Below, in pieces: positions 1 to 8,870 of a stretch of 18,613 nt of DNA. The notes under the pieces were generated by a model, which was given only the letters and a program-made list of their open reading frames with translations, did not search any database and was not told the DNA's origin. How positions within the stretch are numbered: the stretch's first letter is position 1; every line of letters begins with the position of its first letter. The DNA comes from Desulfocicer vacuolatum DSM 3385 (lineage in GTDB: Bacteria > Desulfobacterota > Desulfobacteria > Desulfobacterales > SURF-7). The stretch spans positions 1-18,613 of the forward strand of contig CAMBQS010000023.1 of assembly GCA_945870015.1 (NCBI GenBank), given 5' to 3'. Made by a program: the position numbers and the translations under genes.

Positions 1-13
1 AGAGAGTGCTCAT
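1..13 (-). CDS. Start of an unknown gene leaving the window to the left (partial)
   Basis: Only the first four codons are visible, read on the minus strand from the ATG at 13-11 (M-S-T-L). The case for a real start is a Shine-Dalgarno-like AAGGAC at 25-20 on the minus strand, six bases from the ATG, plus a good sigma-70 promoter candidate further upstream (79-51). The product cannot be named. The gene is divergent from the truncated receptor at 137. Confidence 0.4.
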
Positions 14-50
14 ATTACCGTCCTTTTCTTGGTTTGCGGAAATCAAGAAG

Positions 51-79
51 ATAATATAGCACTTTCTTAACTTTTTCAA
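51..79 (-). promoter_or_regulatory. Sigma-70 promoter candidate for the leftward partial gene
   Basis: On the minus strand TTGAAA (79-74) and TATTAT (56-51) are separated by exactly 17 bases. Transcription would start near 44, about 30 bases before the start codon at 13. Seen by eye only; the flanking DNA is AT-rich, so chance matches are possible. Confidence 0.42.
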
Positions 80-136
80 CAGGATATGCATAATTTAAGA
101 TCATTTTTTTAAAAAAAAATGTTTAGGTTGTGACTT

Positions 137-1720
137 TTGAAATTACCTCTATTGTATGGCAATAAAGAGGATGACGATCATGATGTGATGCTTTCTTTCA
201 CAAGTGCAAAATCGGATGGCTTCCCGGAGGATGGTTTTCGCCCGCATGAGGACTTTTTTACATTGGGTCCGATGGATGAGATTAAGGATTCATGGGAGCT
301 TTATGGAAAAATGAAGCAGCGCCAATTCACTTTTACGGCTAGAGCCGCAGATCTCCTTGATTCCAGACTGGATTCAACGCCGAACTGGTTTGATATCAAC
401 ACCCCGCTTCCAGCAGAATATAATCGAAGAAAGCATTATTATATCGACATCGGACACAAAAAAGAATTTTATAAAAACAGTTCCCTTGAAACCAGAATTT
501 TTACCGATATGATGGAACGATGGCAAGGCCAGGCAAATCCGGTTGTTACGTCCGGTTTAACCAAGCTGGAAGAATCTTATTACAGCAGAGAGACCCGTCT
601 GGGTTTTGAAAGCATGATTCGGGCAAGAGTGATGAGCAGACATCAGGTTCTTTCCGGGGTAAGCATGGTTCAAACCGAGGTAGATCCCATTTATCAGAGC
701 CTGCAATATCCTTTGCCGGAAGATACAACCGGAACCACGATAGAGGTGGTCCCCTTGGTGATTCCGGAGGATCGGGATCTAACCATGGCAGCCTACATGG
801 AAGATAACTGGAGTGTGTTTCACAATCTGAACTTAATCTTTGGTCTGCGCTTGGATCACAATGATTTGCGTGAAGACAAAACAAAAGTGCTGCCCAGGCT
901 TGCATCGATTTTGGGAATCGGTCAGAATTGGACCACAAAATATCTTTATAACACCGGATATGTCAGACCGCCGGTGGCCAAGAGTTTTTTAGGTCAAGTT
1001 CCCATGCTTCAAGGAATTTTGGATACAGAACCGAAACCGCATCTTGGTGTAAATAAGTCGGAAGAGGTCGATTCTCATGATCTTCAACTCATCTATTCTA
1101 CGAAAAATATCCATACAAGTGTTACCGGATATCATACAATTATCAAGAATGCTTTCAATTTCTTTGGAAAGGCTGTTACCATCAACGGTGTTGACCATAC
1201 TCTTTTTTATGTAAACTCAAATAATATTGAGACCGATGGTTTGGAATTGGATGTTCGCCATAAACTTCATAACATAGTGACCTGGTATGGGAATTATTCC
1301 CGAATACTTCGATCAAAGATCGACAATCTGGAAGGTTCTGCAAGCGGCATTGAATACAGTTTTAGAGGTGAACATCTGTTTGCCGATGATCGGACCTTGC
1401 TCCACTTTCCTCACCAACTGTGGAATCTTGGAATTGATTTGAGTTTTCCCCATAATATCATGGCAAATTTTCATTACCGGGGATGGCACTGGATGACAGG
1501 TCAGGTTCCGGACAATCCAACAACCTATGAGACTCTTGGCCCGGAGCATTTTGTGGATGTGACCTTTTTGTTCAGGGATGTGTACTGGAAAACGCTGGAT
1601 ATGTCCGTTTATGTTAAAAATATTCTGGATAACGATGATTCAAAATACACACTTCCATTTGTCGGGTACTGGGCGGAGAGGGGCCGTTCTTTGGGTTTGA
1701 AGATGAATTACACATTTTAA
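137..1720 (+). pseudogene. 5'-truncated TonB-dependent outer-membrane receptor (beta-barrel only)
   Basis: The 527 residues match the beta-barrel part of a TonB-dependent receptor: early-strand text such as LLYGNKEDDDHD near the start, repeated extracellular-loop and strand alternation, a late YVKNILDNDD segment, and a C-terminal strand ending in an aromatic residue (LGLKMNYTF), as needed for BamA-dependent insertion. Intact receptors are usually 650-800 residues and begin with a signal peptide, TonB box and a plug domain of roughly 150 residues. All of these are absent here. The open frame is closed upstream by stops at 110 and 131. The only available start is TTG at 137, without a Shine-Dalgarno or signal sequence. 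The break lies almost exactly at 137, next to a T7A9 tract and a divergent gene start, which suggests deletion or rearrangement. Barrel codons are intact, so decay is recent or the plug part sits elsewhere. The substrate cannot be told. The next gene starts 24 bp downstream and was probably co-transcribed. Confidence 0.72.
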
Positions 1721-1744
1721 GTTTCGGATAAAAAGGGAGTCAGG

Positions 1745-2440
1745 ATGCAAACTTTTCTGAGATCCATTGGTTTTACAACCCGGGAAAGGGATGCTGTGGT
1801 TGTTCATGGCCTGTTTATCCTGATCGCCATTCTGCTGATTTCAGCACCCATGAATATCCGATCCGGAGTCAGACTTTTTGTTCTCGTGGTTGTTTACAAC
1901 CTGATTCTTATGTTCGTCGGGTGGCTTCGCAAGGATGATGAGTGGCTTCAGCTTTGGATGTTTTCTGCAATTCTGAGTGTTTTTCAGGTTTTCCCGGATT
2001 GGTTTTTATCAGCACAGCTTGATATTCTGGTTTTCCCTGAGGATGGATTGTTCAAGATTGGAACCGTATCCGGATACATGATGGGATTGTGGACGATTCC
2101 ATTATTTATGATCCTGTTTGTTGGTGAACAAATTGAAAAACGGTATTCACAGGGTAAAGCGGTCCTGGTTGTCGCATTATTATCCCTTGTGATTTTTGGA
2201 GGCTCTGAGCAGACGTTGTGGATGCTTGATTCGTGGTATGCAAAGAACATAACCATGGTTGGGCATGTTGCCCTCTATATTCTTGTTCCGGAAATGGTAT
2301 TGGGTCTAGCAGCATGGTACGGTTTCAGGATAGTGAAGAACCGGACGCTATTGCATAAAGCCGTGGTTGCATTTGCGGTCATGCAGCTTTATCTCGGCAG
2401 TGCGGTGTTGTTTTATTTTCTGGTGGAAAAACTGATCTGA
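1745..2440 (+). CDS. Unrecognised polytopic inner-membrane protein (about seven helices)
   Basis: This 231-residue protein is almost entirely hydrophobic, with likely membrane segments near residues 17-35, 41-60, 70-83, 107-127, 137-153, 169-190 and 204-227. Charged and aromatic residues inside or next to the helices may be functional: the FPDW motif at 83-86, E128, the SEQTLWMLDSW stretch at 154-164 and E183. There is no signal peptide and no ATP-binding or redox motif. The ATG is preceded by AGGGAG at 1734-1739, a good ribosome site, and lies 24 bp after the receptor stop, so the two formed one transcription unit. The pairing suggests a role linked to the receptor, for example handling its substrate in the inner membrane, but this is inference. 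I do not recognise the family with certainty; a DUF6989-type helical protein is one idea to test. The gene ends 7 bp from the convergent DUF4340 gene. Confidence 0.8.
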   Translation: MQTFLRSIGFTTRERDAVVVHGLFILIAILLISAPMNIRSGVRLFVLVVVYNLILMFVGWLRKDDEWLQLWMFSAILSVFQVFPDWFLSAQLDILVFPEDGLFKIGTVSGYMMGLWTIPLFMILFVGEQIEKRYSQGKAVLVVALLSLVIFGGSEQTLWMLDSWYAKNITMVGHVALYILVPEMVLGLAAWYGFRIVKNRTLLHKAVVAFAVMQLYLGSAVLFYFLVEKLI

Positions 2441-2447
2441 TGAAATC

Positions 2448-3410
2448 TCAGGGTTTTTTCTCTTCTTTTTTATCCAATGCAGTCAGGATCGAATCGGCTG
2501 TTGTTTTCTCGATCGTAAAAGGGTACTCATTCTGGGATGAAGCCGCCGGGTATTCCTCCTTATTCTTTTCAGCAGCAAAGATTGAAATGGAATATTCTTT
2601 TGTCCCTTTCAATTTTGCAGTGAAAATCGGATTTTTCAGATCTTCCTTTTTTTTGTCTGCCGGATAATTTTTACAACGCAGGCCGGAGAGTGTCGAGAGA
2701 AAGGAGTTGATTTTCAGATCCTCTATGTTGTTTCCACTATTGTCCTGCCATACTGGTTTTGTTTCCGGTGACACCTCTTTTTGATTCGGCGTTTTGGCCT
2801 TGCTGGTGTTTATCCCGGCAGGGATCTGCTTTTTCATGAATGTTATCTGCTTTTTTTCCTTTTCGATCATGATTTCCTGGATATCATTCATATTGAAGGA
2901 CAGGGCTGTTTTATCTCTTAATTTGTCTGCTGTTTGATCAAATTTGGCTCTGAAATTTTCTCCGGCATGATACACTCTGGGGTCTTTTTCCAGCCGGATA
3001 AAGGTGTGGTTGAAGGAGGGCGCAGTTTTGCCGATGTAAAATTCTCTTTTTATGTCATCTCCCATAAAGGCCCTTACATGGATTCGATTTTTTTCATCCA
3101 GCTCATATCGAAGGTAATTTTCAGACTCAGAAACCAGTGCGGTTACAGAAAGATTAGTAATGATATCGATAATCTGATTGACCAGTCCACTGTCAGCCGG
3201 GTACTGCTCCGGTATCATGAGCCATTTGTCATCCTTCCGGGTCAAAGTAATTTTATCCGCATCTTTTGTTAATTCGATTTTGGAAATCGTTTTTGGCGGT
3301 ATTTTGGAGATTTCGGGGAGCTGATAATGAACATTATCAGACTGATGAAAAGCAAGATATAATAATAATGCGACAAAAATAACAGCCAGTAAAATATATT
3401 CTTTTTTCAT
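2448..3410 (-). CDS. DUF4340 domain protein of a Gld-type ABC transporter operon
   Basis: This 320-residue protein has a short N-terminal cytoplasmic tail, one membrane anchor (residues 5-21) and a long extracytoplasmic part. Text such as KIELTKDADKITLTRKDDKW followed by a VYHAGENFRAKFDQ-like segment is typical of DUF4340, a beta-rich domain that regularly follows GldG-like genes. Its biochemical role is unknown. A lysine- and proline-rich linker (about 195-225) separates the core from a C-terminal section. It is the last gene of the operon, 48 bp after the GldG-like gene, on the same strand. The start ATG at 3410 has an AAGGAT about 12 bases upstream, which is rather far, so translation may be weak or partly coupled. 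I infer that it works as a membrane-anchored periplasmic partner of the transporter. Family assignment is fairly sure; function is not. Confidence 0.82.
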   Translation of the reverse strand: MKKEYILLAVIFVALLLYLAFHQSDNVHYQLPEISKIPPKTISKIELTKDADKITLTRKDDKWLMIPEQYPADSGLVNQIIDIITNLSVTALVSESENYLRYELDEKNRIHVRAFMGDDIKREFYIGKTAPSFNHTFIRLEKDPRVYHAGENFRAKFDQTADKLRDKTALSFNMNDIQEIMIEKEKKQITFMKKQIPAGINTSKAKTPNQKEVSPETKPVWQDNSGNNIEDLKINSFLSTLSGLRCKNYPADKKKEDLKNPIFTAKLKGTKEYSISIFAAEKNKEEYPAASSQNEYPFTIEKTTADSILTALDKKEEKKP

Positions 3411-3458
3411 TTTTATCGATAATCCTTTTTCAATTATTAAGCTTGTGATTCAAATGAA

Positions 3459-5684
3459 TTAATTGTTTTGGAATATCATCTGTATCTGTTTTTTCCGGGT
3501 ATGGCGTTTAAACCAGATAAAAACACCAAAAAGTGCAACCAGTATTGGCAATCCTGCAATATTAAATGTTTTAATAATGGATTTGTGCAGCGCATCTGTT
3601 TCCAATAATGGATTGATGCGTTGCTCTTTACTCCGCATCAAGGCAATGTCATTTCGATTGTTCAGATAGTCTATGGCATTCAGGATAAAGGTTGTGTTCG
3701 GCCCTTTTCCCTCTTCATCCAGAATATTGTTTTTTAACATTTCTGAGGATGCGAGAACAAAAATTTTTGCGGGCTTGCTTTTGGAGATAAATTTATTTTT
3801 TCCCTCAACGGTTGAATGATCGATCTCCGGCTTTTCTTTGTCCTTGTTCTGTGGTCCGATGGTTTCAATATTTTTTTCTTCAGCGTCATCCGATTCCATG
3901 ATTTTTTCCGGAATGGGTTTCCCATCAAAAAAGCTTTGGAATTCACCTTCCAGGAGATAGGCAAGAGGAAAGCTTTCTTTTTTGTCCTCTGTTCCCGGGG
4001 GGCGGATAAGCCGTGGATCCAGATTGATTCTTTCTTCCATCTCCCAGGATTTTTCGGAAGATGAAAAGAGTTTTATCGCTACGATGTTATTGTTTTTCAG
4101 TTTTTCTTCAATCAGTTGGAGAGGGGAAATCTTGAAAGCGATCAAACCCTTTATGCTTTTCATGAAAGGCAGATCTTGATTAATATTTTCCTGCTGAATA
4201 ATGGGTGCAAAATAGATTGGAGTTTCACCCCCGCCTAATTGTGGGGGTTTTTCCTGTTTATAACAATTCTGGTCCAGCACAAAGGATTTTTTGATTTGAA
4301 TACCATAATGATGGAGCAGTTTTTCAAGTCCGGTATTTAACGGCACATAGGTTGGCCCTTGGTTAAATGCAAAAGACTGCTGGTTTGGAGGCATCACTTC
4401 ATGAAACGAATCAGCAAAAACAGCCAGGCTTTTTCCCTTCATCAAAAACTGATCGATTTGATATAATTCGTATTCGGTAAAATTTTCAACCGGCCCGGCA
4501 ATTACCAGACTGTTCAGGCTTTCGGGAATGTTTTCTTCTTTCAGACGGATATGCTTAAATGAATAATTCTGGGATATCAGAGAATTGAAGTTGGAAAGAC
4601 CTTCGGTTTGTCCTCCTTCCATTGGATTCATCTGCGGATTGTTAAAAAGGCTCAATGTTCCGTGATCGGAAAGAAATCCGATGTTTTCATTAATATCGAT
4701 TAACGTTTCAATATTTTCATTCAACATGTCATCCAGATCCGCCATGTCTGCCAGTTCATATTTTGTACCGATGAGGGGGAACTGAAACATGCTCAGCAGT
4801 TGTATATCAATCGCTTTCTTGCCATATTTCATGACAAGTCCGATGATTCCTGAACCAGGCTGTATGTTTCGATTGGGTACCGCCGGCCAGTTCAGTGTCA
4901 TTAAATTATGCTGGGTTGCTTCTTTTTCAAGCTCCGGATCTGTTGAGGGATCAAGATAGGTAAATTCAAGTTTGCCGTAATTTTTACCGTTTAACTTTTC
5001 AACAGCTTTTTCAATTTTATCCGGGAGAGCAGGAAGATCCTTTAATCCCATATAGGGAGCAACCTGTTTCATGGAAGAGGAAAGATAAAGAGTAATATTT
5101 ATTTTATTTTTCAAAGAAAGAAGGGCACTGATCTTGTTATTCATTTTTTGAATCGATGTCGTGATATTATATTCAAGGCCGTCTGTTGAGGCAATGGTCG
5201 GTATTTTTTCAATAATATCACCGTGGATAATTACAAGGCCCATATAGGCATTTTTAAATTTTATTTCGTCCCGTTCAATTGCCCGAATTTGAACCGGCAT
5301 AATTCCGTAATTTTTGGCAAGCTCCCGGTGATCTTTGCTGGTTTCGCTTACATCCTCTCCATCCGGGCTGATATCATAAAATTGATAGTTGAAGTGGTTA
5401 TGGTGTTTTCCTGCGTAAATTGAATATTCCTCAAGAAGATCATGAAGATACTGCTCTGTATTGTTATAAGGCGCGGGAAGGTTTTTGGTGAAAAAAACAT
5501 TGATGGTCAGTGGTTCTGAAAGGGTTGCCACCACCTTTTTACTCGCATCGGAGAGGGAGTATATTTTATTGTTGGTCAAATCAACCCTTGAAAACAGTGT
5601 TGTGCTGACAATATTGAGTAGAATAATGATAATCAGATAGATCAAAAATTTAATATATTTCCCGGATCTGTTTGTCGTGCCCAT
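3459..5684 (-). CDS. GldG-like auxiliary protein of an ABC-2 transporter
   Basis: The protein (741 residues from the chosen start) has a membrane helix at about 11-31, a large periplasmic region and a C-terminal helix at about 707-725 followed by a basic tail (KRHTRKK). The segment after the first helix, with YSLSDASKKVVATL and then INVFFTKNLPAPY, is the signature of the GldG / ABC-type uncharacterised transport family, which carries an IFT52-like domain. A hydrophilic, acidic and lysine-rich insert lies near residues 600-645. I chose the ATG at 5684, not the in-frame ATG at 5729, because an excellent AAGGAG (5696-5691) stands six bases before it and the longer form would overlap the permease gene and add a basic N-terminal extension before the helix. 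It is third in the operon, 10 bp after the permease. In Bacteroidota GldA-GldF-GldG are linked to gliding; in other phyla the same set occurs without gliding and its substrate is unknown. Confidence 0.87.
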   Translation of the reverse strand: MGTTNRSGKYIKFLIYLIIIILLNIVSTTLFSRVDLTNNKIYSLSDASKKVVATLSEPLTINVFFTKNLPAPYNNTEQYLHDLLEEYSIYAGKHHNHFNYQFYDISPDGEDVSETSKDHRELAKNYGIMPVQIRAIERDEIKFKNAYMGLVIIHGDIIEKIPTIASTDGLEYNITTSIQKMNNKISALLSLKNKINITLYLSSSMKQVAPYMGLKDLPALPDKIEKAVEKLNGKNYGKLEFTYLDPSTDPELEKEATQHNLMTLNWPAVPNRNIQPGSGIIGLVMKYGKKAIDIQLLSMFQFPLIGTKYELADMADLDDMLNENIETLIDINENIGFLSDHGTLSLFNNPQMNPMEGGQTEGLSNFNSLISQNYSFKHIRLKEENIPESLNSLVIAGPVENFTEYELYQIDQFLMKGKSLAVFADSFHEVMPPNQQSFAFNQGPTYVPLNTGLEKLLHHYGIQIKKSFVLDQNCYKQEKPPQLGGGETPIYFAPIIQQENINQDLPFMKSIKGLIAFKISPLQLIEEKLKNNNIVAIKLFSSSEKSWEMEERINLDPRLIRPPGTEDKKESFPLAYLLEGEFQSFFDGKPIPEKIMESDDAEEKNIETIGPQNKDKEKPEIDHSTVEGKNKFISKSKPAKIFVLASSEMLKNNILDEEGKGPNTTFILNAIDYLNNRNDIALMRSKEQRINPLLETDALHKSIIKTFNIAGLPILVALFGVFIWFKRHTRKKQIQMIFQNN

Positions 5685-5694
5685 TATATTCTCC

Positions 5695-6399
5695 TTATTC
5701 CTTTTCTTGCATCGAAAGCTGTGCACCATAAAGGCTGATAAAAATTACGCTGAGAAAATAAATGATATCCCGGGTATCAATGATGCCTTTCGAGATATTC
5801 TGGAAGTGAAAATCTGCACCCAAGTATCCAATTACGCCAAGTATTGAATCCGGAAAAAGGAACAGCATTTTATCGATCAGCGTCAGGCTGAAACAGATGG
5901 CCATGCCGATGATAAAAGCGATAATCTGATTCCGGGTCAGGGAGGAGGCAAACAAACCAATTGACGCAAAGGCCACTCCCATCATAATCGCACCGAAATA
6001 ACCACCCACAATCGGCCCCCAGTCAAGTTCACCAAGGAATGCAACGGTGATTGCATAGGCAAATGTCGGCATCAGCATCGCTACCACCATCGCGGCACCT
6101 GCCAGTAGCTTTCCGAAAATTACATCTTTGAATGTGACAGGCATGGTCAGTAAAATTTCATAGGAACCAATGTTGATCTCTTCCGAAAAAAGCCTCATGG
6201 TTATAGCCGGGATCACAAAAGAAAAAATCAATGGCAGCAGCGCAAAAAAGTTCCTGAGACTGACCTGGTTATACAGAAAAAATGTTGAAAAGAATAACCA
6301 TCCGGTTGCAATAAGAAATACGGATATCACGATGTATGCAATCGGAGAGATGAAATAATCTTTGAATTCTTTATTAAAAATATGGATTACCTGCCTCAT
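5695..6399 (-). CDS. ABC-2 type transporter permease (GldF-like)
   Basis: This 234-residue protein has six predicted membrane helices (about 20-42, 50-70, 97-121, 129-152, 157-177, 210-226) and no periplasmic domain. The N-terminal IFNKEFKDYFISPIAY and the RLFSEEINIGSYEILLTMPV segment between helices 2 and 3 are characteristic of GldF / ABC-2 permeases. The cytoplasmic SEE...LLTMP part probably contacts the ATPase. It is of half-transporter size, so a dimer is expected. The ATG at 6399 is one base from the stop of the ATPase gene, and its AAGGAGA ribosome site lies inside the 3' end of that gene, so translation is probably coupled. It forms one transporter with the flanking ATPase and the GldG-like protein; substrate and direction are not visible, although ABC-2 permeases as a family are exporters. 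Confidence 0.9.
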   Translation of the reverse strand: MRQVIHIFNKEFKDYFISPIAYIVISVFLIATGWLFFSTFFLYNQVSLRNFFALLPLIFSFVIPAITMRLFSEEINIGSYEILLTMPVTFKDVIFGKLLAGAAMVVAMLMPTFAYAITVAFLGELDWGPIVGGYFGAIMMGVAFASIGLFASSLTRNQIIAFIIGMAICFSLTLIDKMLFLFPDSILGVIGYLGADFHFQNISKGIIDTRDIIYFLSVIFISLYGAQLSMQEKE

Positions 6400-6400
6400 A

Positions 6401-7339
6401 TCAGTTCTCCTTGGTCAGTTCACGGAAAATGTTCTCCAATGACTTACTTTCTTGATGGAAGTCAATCAATATCCACTCGGTTTCTTTTATTTTTTGATAA
6501 ACTATACCCCGAATATCATCTTTGCTTTTGCAGGTGAGCATCAGGCTCAATATCTCCGGGTCATCCGAAGGAATCGTTTCCAGGTTTGAAATTCCTTCCA
6601 GTGAAAGTAGCTTCTTTTTGACTTGATCTTCGTTTGCATTCAGTAAAGACAGTCTGATTCCATACTCCCGGTTTCCGGTCTGTTTCAGGGATTCCGTGCT
6701 TCCATCTGCAACAATTTTTCCTTGATTGATGATAACCACACGATCGCATGCTGCTTCCGCTTCACTCAGAATGTGAGTTGACAGAACAATGGTTTTTTCT
6801 TTTCCAATCTGCCGGATGATTTCACGGATTTCAACAATCTGATTTGGATCCAATCCTGAGGTGGGTTCATCCAGTACAAGGATTTCCGGATCACTCATCA
6901 TTGCATGTGCAATGCCGACTCTTTGTTTCAGACCTTTTGACAGCTCACTGATGGGCTTATGCATGATATTGTTCAGGCCGCACAGGGAGGCCAGTTTTTT
7001 CAATCTTGAAATTTTCTGGTCTTGCGTGAGACCACGAATATTGGCCACATAATTTAAATAGTCATATACCAGCATGCCATGATAAAGAGGCGCAGATTCA
7101 GGCAGATAACCAATCAGTTTTTTGATTTCAAGAGCATTCTCCCGGATGGAAAAATTTTTGACGTGGATATTTCCGGAAGTCGGCAGAAAAAAACCTGTCA
7201 ACATTCTCAGGGTTGTCGTTTTCCCGGCTCCATTTGGTCCGAGCAGACCAAGAATTTCACCTTTCCGGATGTGGAGGTTGATTTGATCCACAGCGCAAAA
7301 TTCATTGTAATACTTTGTCAGGTTTTCGACACGGATCAT
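6401..7339 (-). CDS. ABC transporter ATPase subunit (GldA/NatA-like)
   Basis: The 312-residue protein is a single ABC nucleotide-binding domain with a C-terminal extension of about 90 residues. Motifs are complete: Walker A GPNGAGKT at 34-41, a GYLPES segment at 77-82 in the Q-loop position (no glutamine, as common in this subfamily), signature LSKGLKQ at 133-139, Walker B ILVLDEPT at 153-160, D-loop SGLDP, and the switch histidine H189 in STHIL. The LSKG(M/L)(R/K)Q form of the signature is typical of ATPases that pair with ABC-2 permeases. It powers the adjacent permease from the cytoplasmic side. It is the first gene of the four-gene operon, with AAGGAGA seven bases before the ATG and a promoter candidate in the 100-bp gap behind the tRNA nucleotidyltransferase gene. 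Confidence 0.93.
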   Translation of the reverse strand: MIRVENLTKYYNEFCAVDQINLHIRKGEILGLLGPNGAGKTTTLRMLTGFFLPTSGNIHVKNFSIRENALEIKKLIGYLPESAPLYHGMLVYDYLNYVANIRGLTQDQKISRLKKLASLCGLNNIMHKPISELSKGLKQRVGIAHAMMSDPEILVLDEPTSGLDPNQIVEIREIIRQIGKEKTIVLSTHILSEAEAACDRVVIINQGKIVADGSTESLKQTGNREYGIRLSLLNANEDQVKKKLLSLEGISNLETIPSDDPEILSLMLTCKSKDDIRGIVYQKIKETEWILIDFHQESKSLENIFRELTKEN

Positions 7340-7372
7340 ATATTTCTCCTTTTCTGGGTATGAAAAAGTAAA

Positions 7373-7400
7373 AAAATATTTATTTTTAAATTGATGTCAA
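7373..7400 (-). promoter_or_regulatory. Sigma-70 promoter candidate for the ABC transporter operon
   Basis: On the minus strand a perfect TTGACA (7400-7395) is followed after 16 bases by TATTTT (7378-7373), placing the transcription start about 25-30 bases before the ATPase ATG. The spacer is pure AT apart from one C. The 100-bp gap (7340-7439) has no gene and no convincing terminator for the upstream tRNA nucleotidyltransferase, so readthrough is also possible. Confidence 0.5.
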
Positions 7401-7439
7401 GTGCTTTTTTGTAAATTTAAAAATGTGTTGCCTGTGGTG

Positions 7440-8870
7440 TCACAAAAACGAATGGTGATGGTTTTTCATAATCCTTTTCGCCAGAGCAACTCCTTGTTTG
7501 TAATTTTGTATGGTCCCCAAGTCCTGCGCTTCTCTTATGGCACTCAGGATCCGGCCCAGCCGGGGACCAGGAGACATCCCAAGGGCAATTAGATCGTTGC
7601 CATTGATTATGCTTACTTTCTCAATCTTTTGTCTGATTTCATCAAAATAGTTGTTGATTATGCCTTTTGACCAGTTCAGATGATGATCAAGAAAGGCCTT
7701 GCTGGATGCAGGGCCAAGGGTGCTTTTACAATCAGCCATTTCAATAATAACAAGAGGAATGAAATTGTCCCCTGATTTACGAAGCCATTTCAAAACGGTT
7801 TTTTCTGTAACATCCGGCCGGGATAAAAACAGGATATGCATATGATTGTCAACCATTGATTCAAGAAATATCTGATCCTGTCCGGATAATTTTATCCTTT
7901 TGGCCATGCTGCTGATGATCTCCTGACCTGCCCGGTCATGGTTATGAAAAGTGATATTATTTGAATTTTTGTCCGTTTTCCGGGTTTCGGGCTTGCCGAT
8001 ATCATGGAACAGGGCAGCCATTTTCATCAGTACAAGACGATTGTTCATATTTAGGATATTCTGAATCCGGTCGGCAGATTCGGGGAAATAATGGTTCAGG
8101 TTTGACAGGATCTGTTCGCAATTCTCAAGAACCAGCATGGAATGATCCCATACATCAAGATGGTGATAATCATTCTGACTGCAACCCTTCATTTTCTGGA
8201 TTTCCGGGAATAGGATTTCAAGAAGGCCGATTTTATCCATATGGCGGATATGTTGTGTGGCCTGATCTGTTGCGAATATCTTGAAAATTTCAGCCATGAT
8301 TCGTTCAATGGAGATGGATGAAATCAATGAGAATTGTTCATGAAGCAGTTGTTTTGTCATTGTTTCCAGATCAAAATTCAGTTCCGCGGAAAACCGGAAA
8401 GCACGAAGGATTCGTAATGGATCGGATTGAAAAGCATGTAAAGAGGAAATTCTGATCCGCCGGTTTTGAAGATCTTCGATACCATTCAGGGGGTCAATCA
8501 TTTTTTTGATTTGTCCCTTCCTATTCATCTGAATGGCAATGGAATTGAAGGTAAAATCCCGCTCCTGAAGATCTTCGGAGATAGCGTTGTTTCGGAGCTG
8601 AACAATATCAAGAAAATCATCTTTATTGTTTCGATCAATAACACGATAGCAGACAGCATTCTGTTTTTTATTAAAAAGAACGACGGAAGCATTATGATAT
8701 TGTCCGATAAGGCTTGCAGTTTCTTCCGGTTTGACACAAGCAATATCCATATCCTTACTTTCCCGATCCAGAAGATGATCCCGAACCGCCCCTCCGACAA
8801 GATAGAGAGGCGACAGGTCTTCTTTTACCGGTGCCAGCCATTTGTTCAATTTTCGTTCAATTTTATTCAA
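7440..8870 (-). CDS. cca: CCA-adding-type tRNA nucleotidyltransferase with HD domain
   Basis: This class II polymerase-beta-type nucleotidyltransferase (476 residues) would add or repair the 3' CCA (or only A or CC) of tRNAs. The N-terminal catalytic head shows GGAVRD at 26-31, the metal-binding pair D40/D42 in DMDIA, a likely third carboxylate D88 (FLDIVQLR), RDFTFNSIA at 104-112 and DPLRILRAFRF at 150-160, the RNA-binding neck. A C-terminal HD domain follows with HD at 289-290 (ALFHDIGKP) and DNHMH at 341-345, as in bacterial CCA enzymes with phosphohydrolase activity. The start is TTG at 8870: no in-frame ATG occurs before residue 41, a stop lies eight codons upstream, and the GGAVRD distance is normal. 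The ribosome site is weak (AAAAGAAA). The gene is divergent from the ddl operon and precedes the ABC operon. CCA-adding versus A-adding specificity and poly(A) polymerase activity cannot be separated by eye. Confidence 0.9.
   Translation of the reverse strand: MNKIERKLNKWLAPVKEDLSPLYLVGGAVRDHLLDRESKDMDIACVKPEETASLIGQYHNASVVLFNKKQNAVCYRVIDRNNKDDFLDIVQLRNNAISEDLQERDFTFNSIAIQMNRKGQIKKMIDPLNGIEDLQNRRIRISSLHAFQSDPLRILRAFRFSAELNFDLETMTKQLLHEQFSLISSISIERIMAEIFKIFATDQATQHIRHMDKIGLLEILFPEIQKMKGCSQNDYHHLDVWDHSMLVLENCEQILSNLNHYFPESADRIQNILNMNNRLVLMKMAALFHDIGKPETRKTDKNSNNITFHNHDRAGQEIISSMAKRIKLSGQDQIFLESMVDNHMHILFLSRPDVTEKTVLKWLRKSGDNFIPLVIIEMADCKSTLGPASSKAFLDHHLNWSKGIINNYFDEIRQKIEKVSIINGNDLIALGMSPGPRLGRILSAIREAQDLGTIQNYKQGVALAKRIMKNHHHSFL

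Noticed and set aside
2436..2460. Terminator between the convergent genes at 2440/2448
   Set aside because: Only a four-base stem (CTGA/TCAG) precedes the T run, too weak to call.
5685..5729. Longer GldG-like protein starting at 5729
   Set aside because: It would overlap the permease gene by 35 bases and lacks a ribosome site, whereas ATG 5684 has an ideal one.
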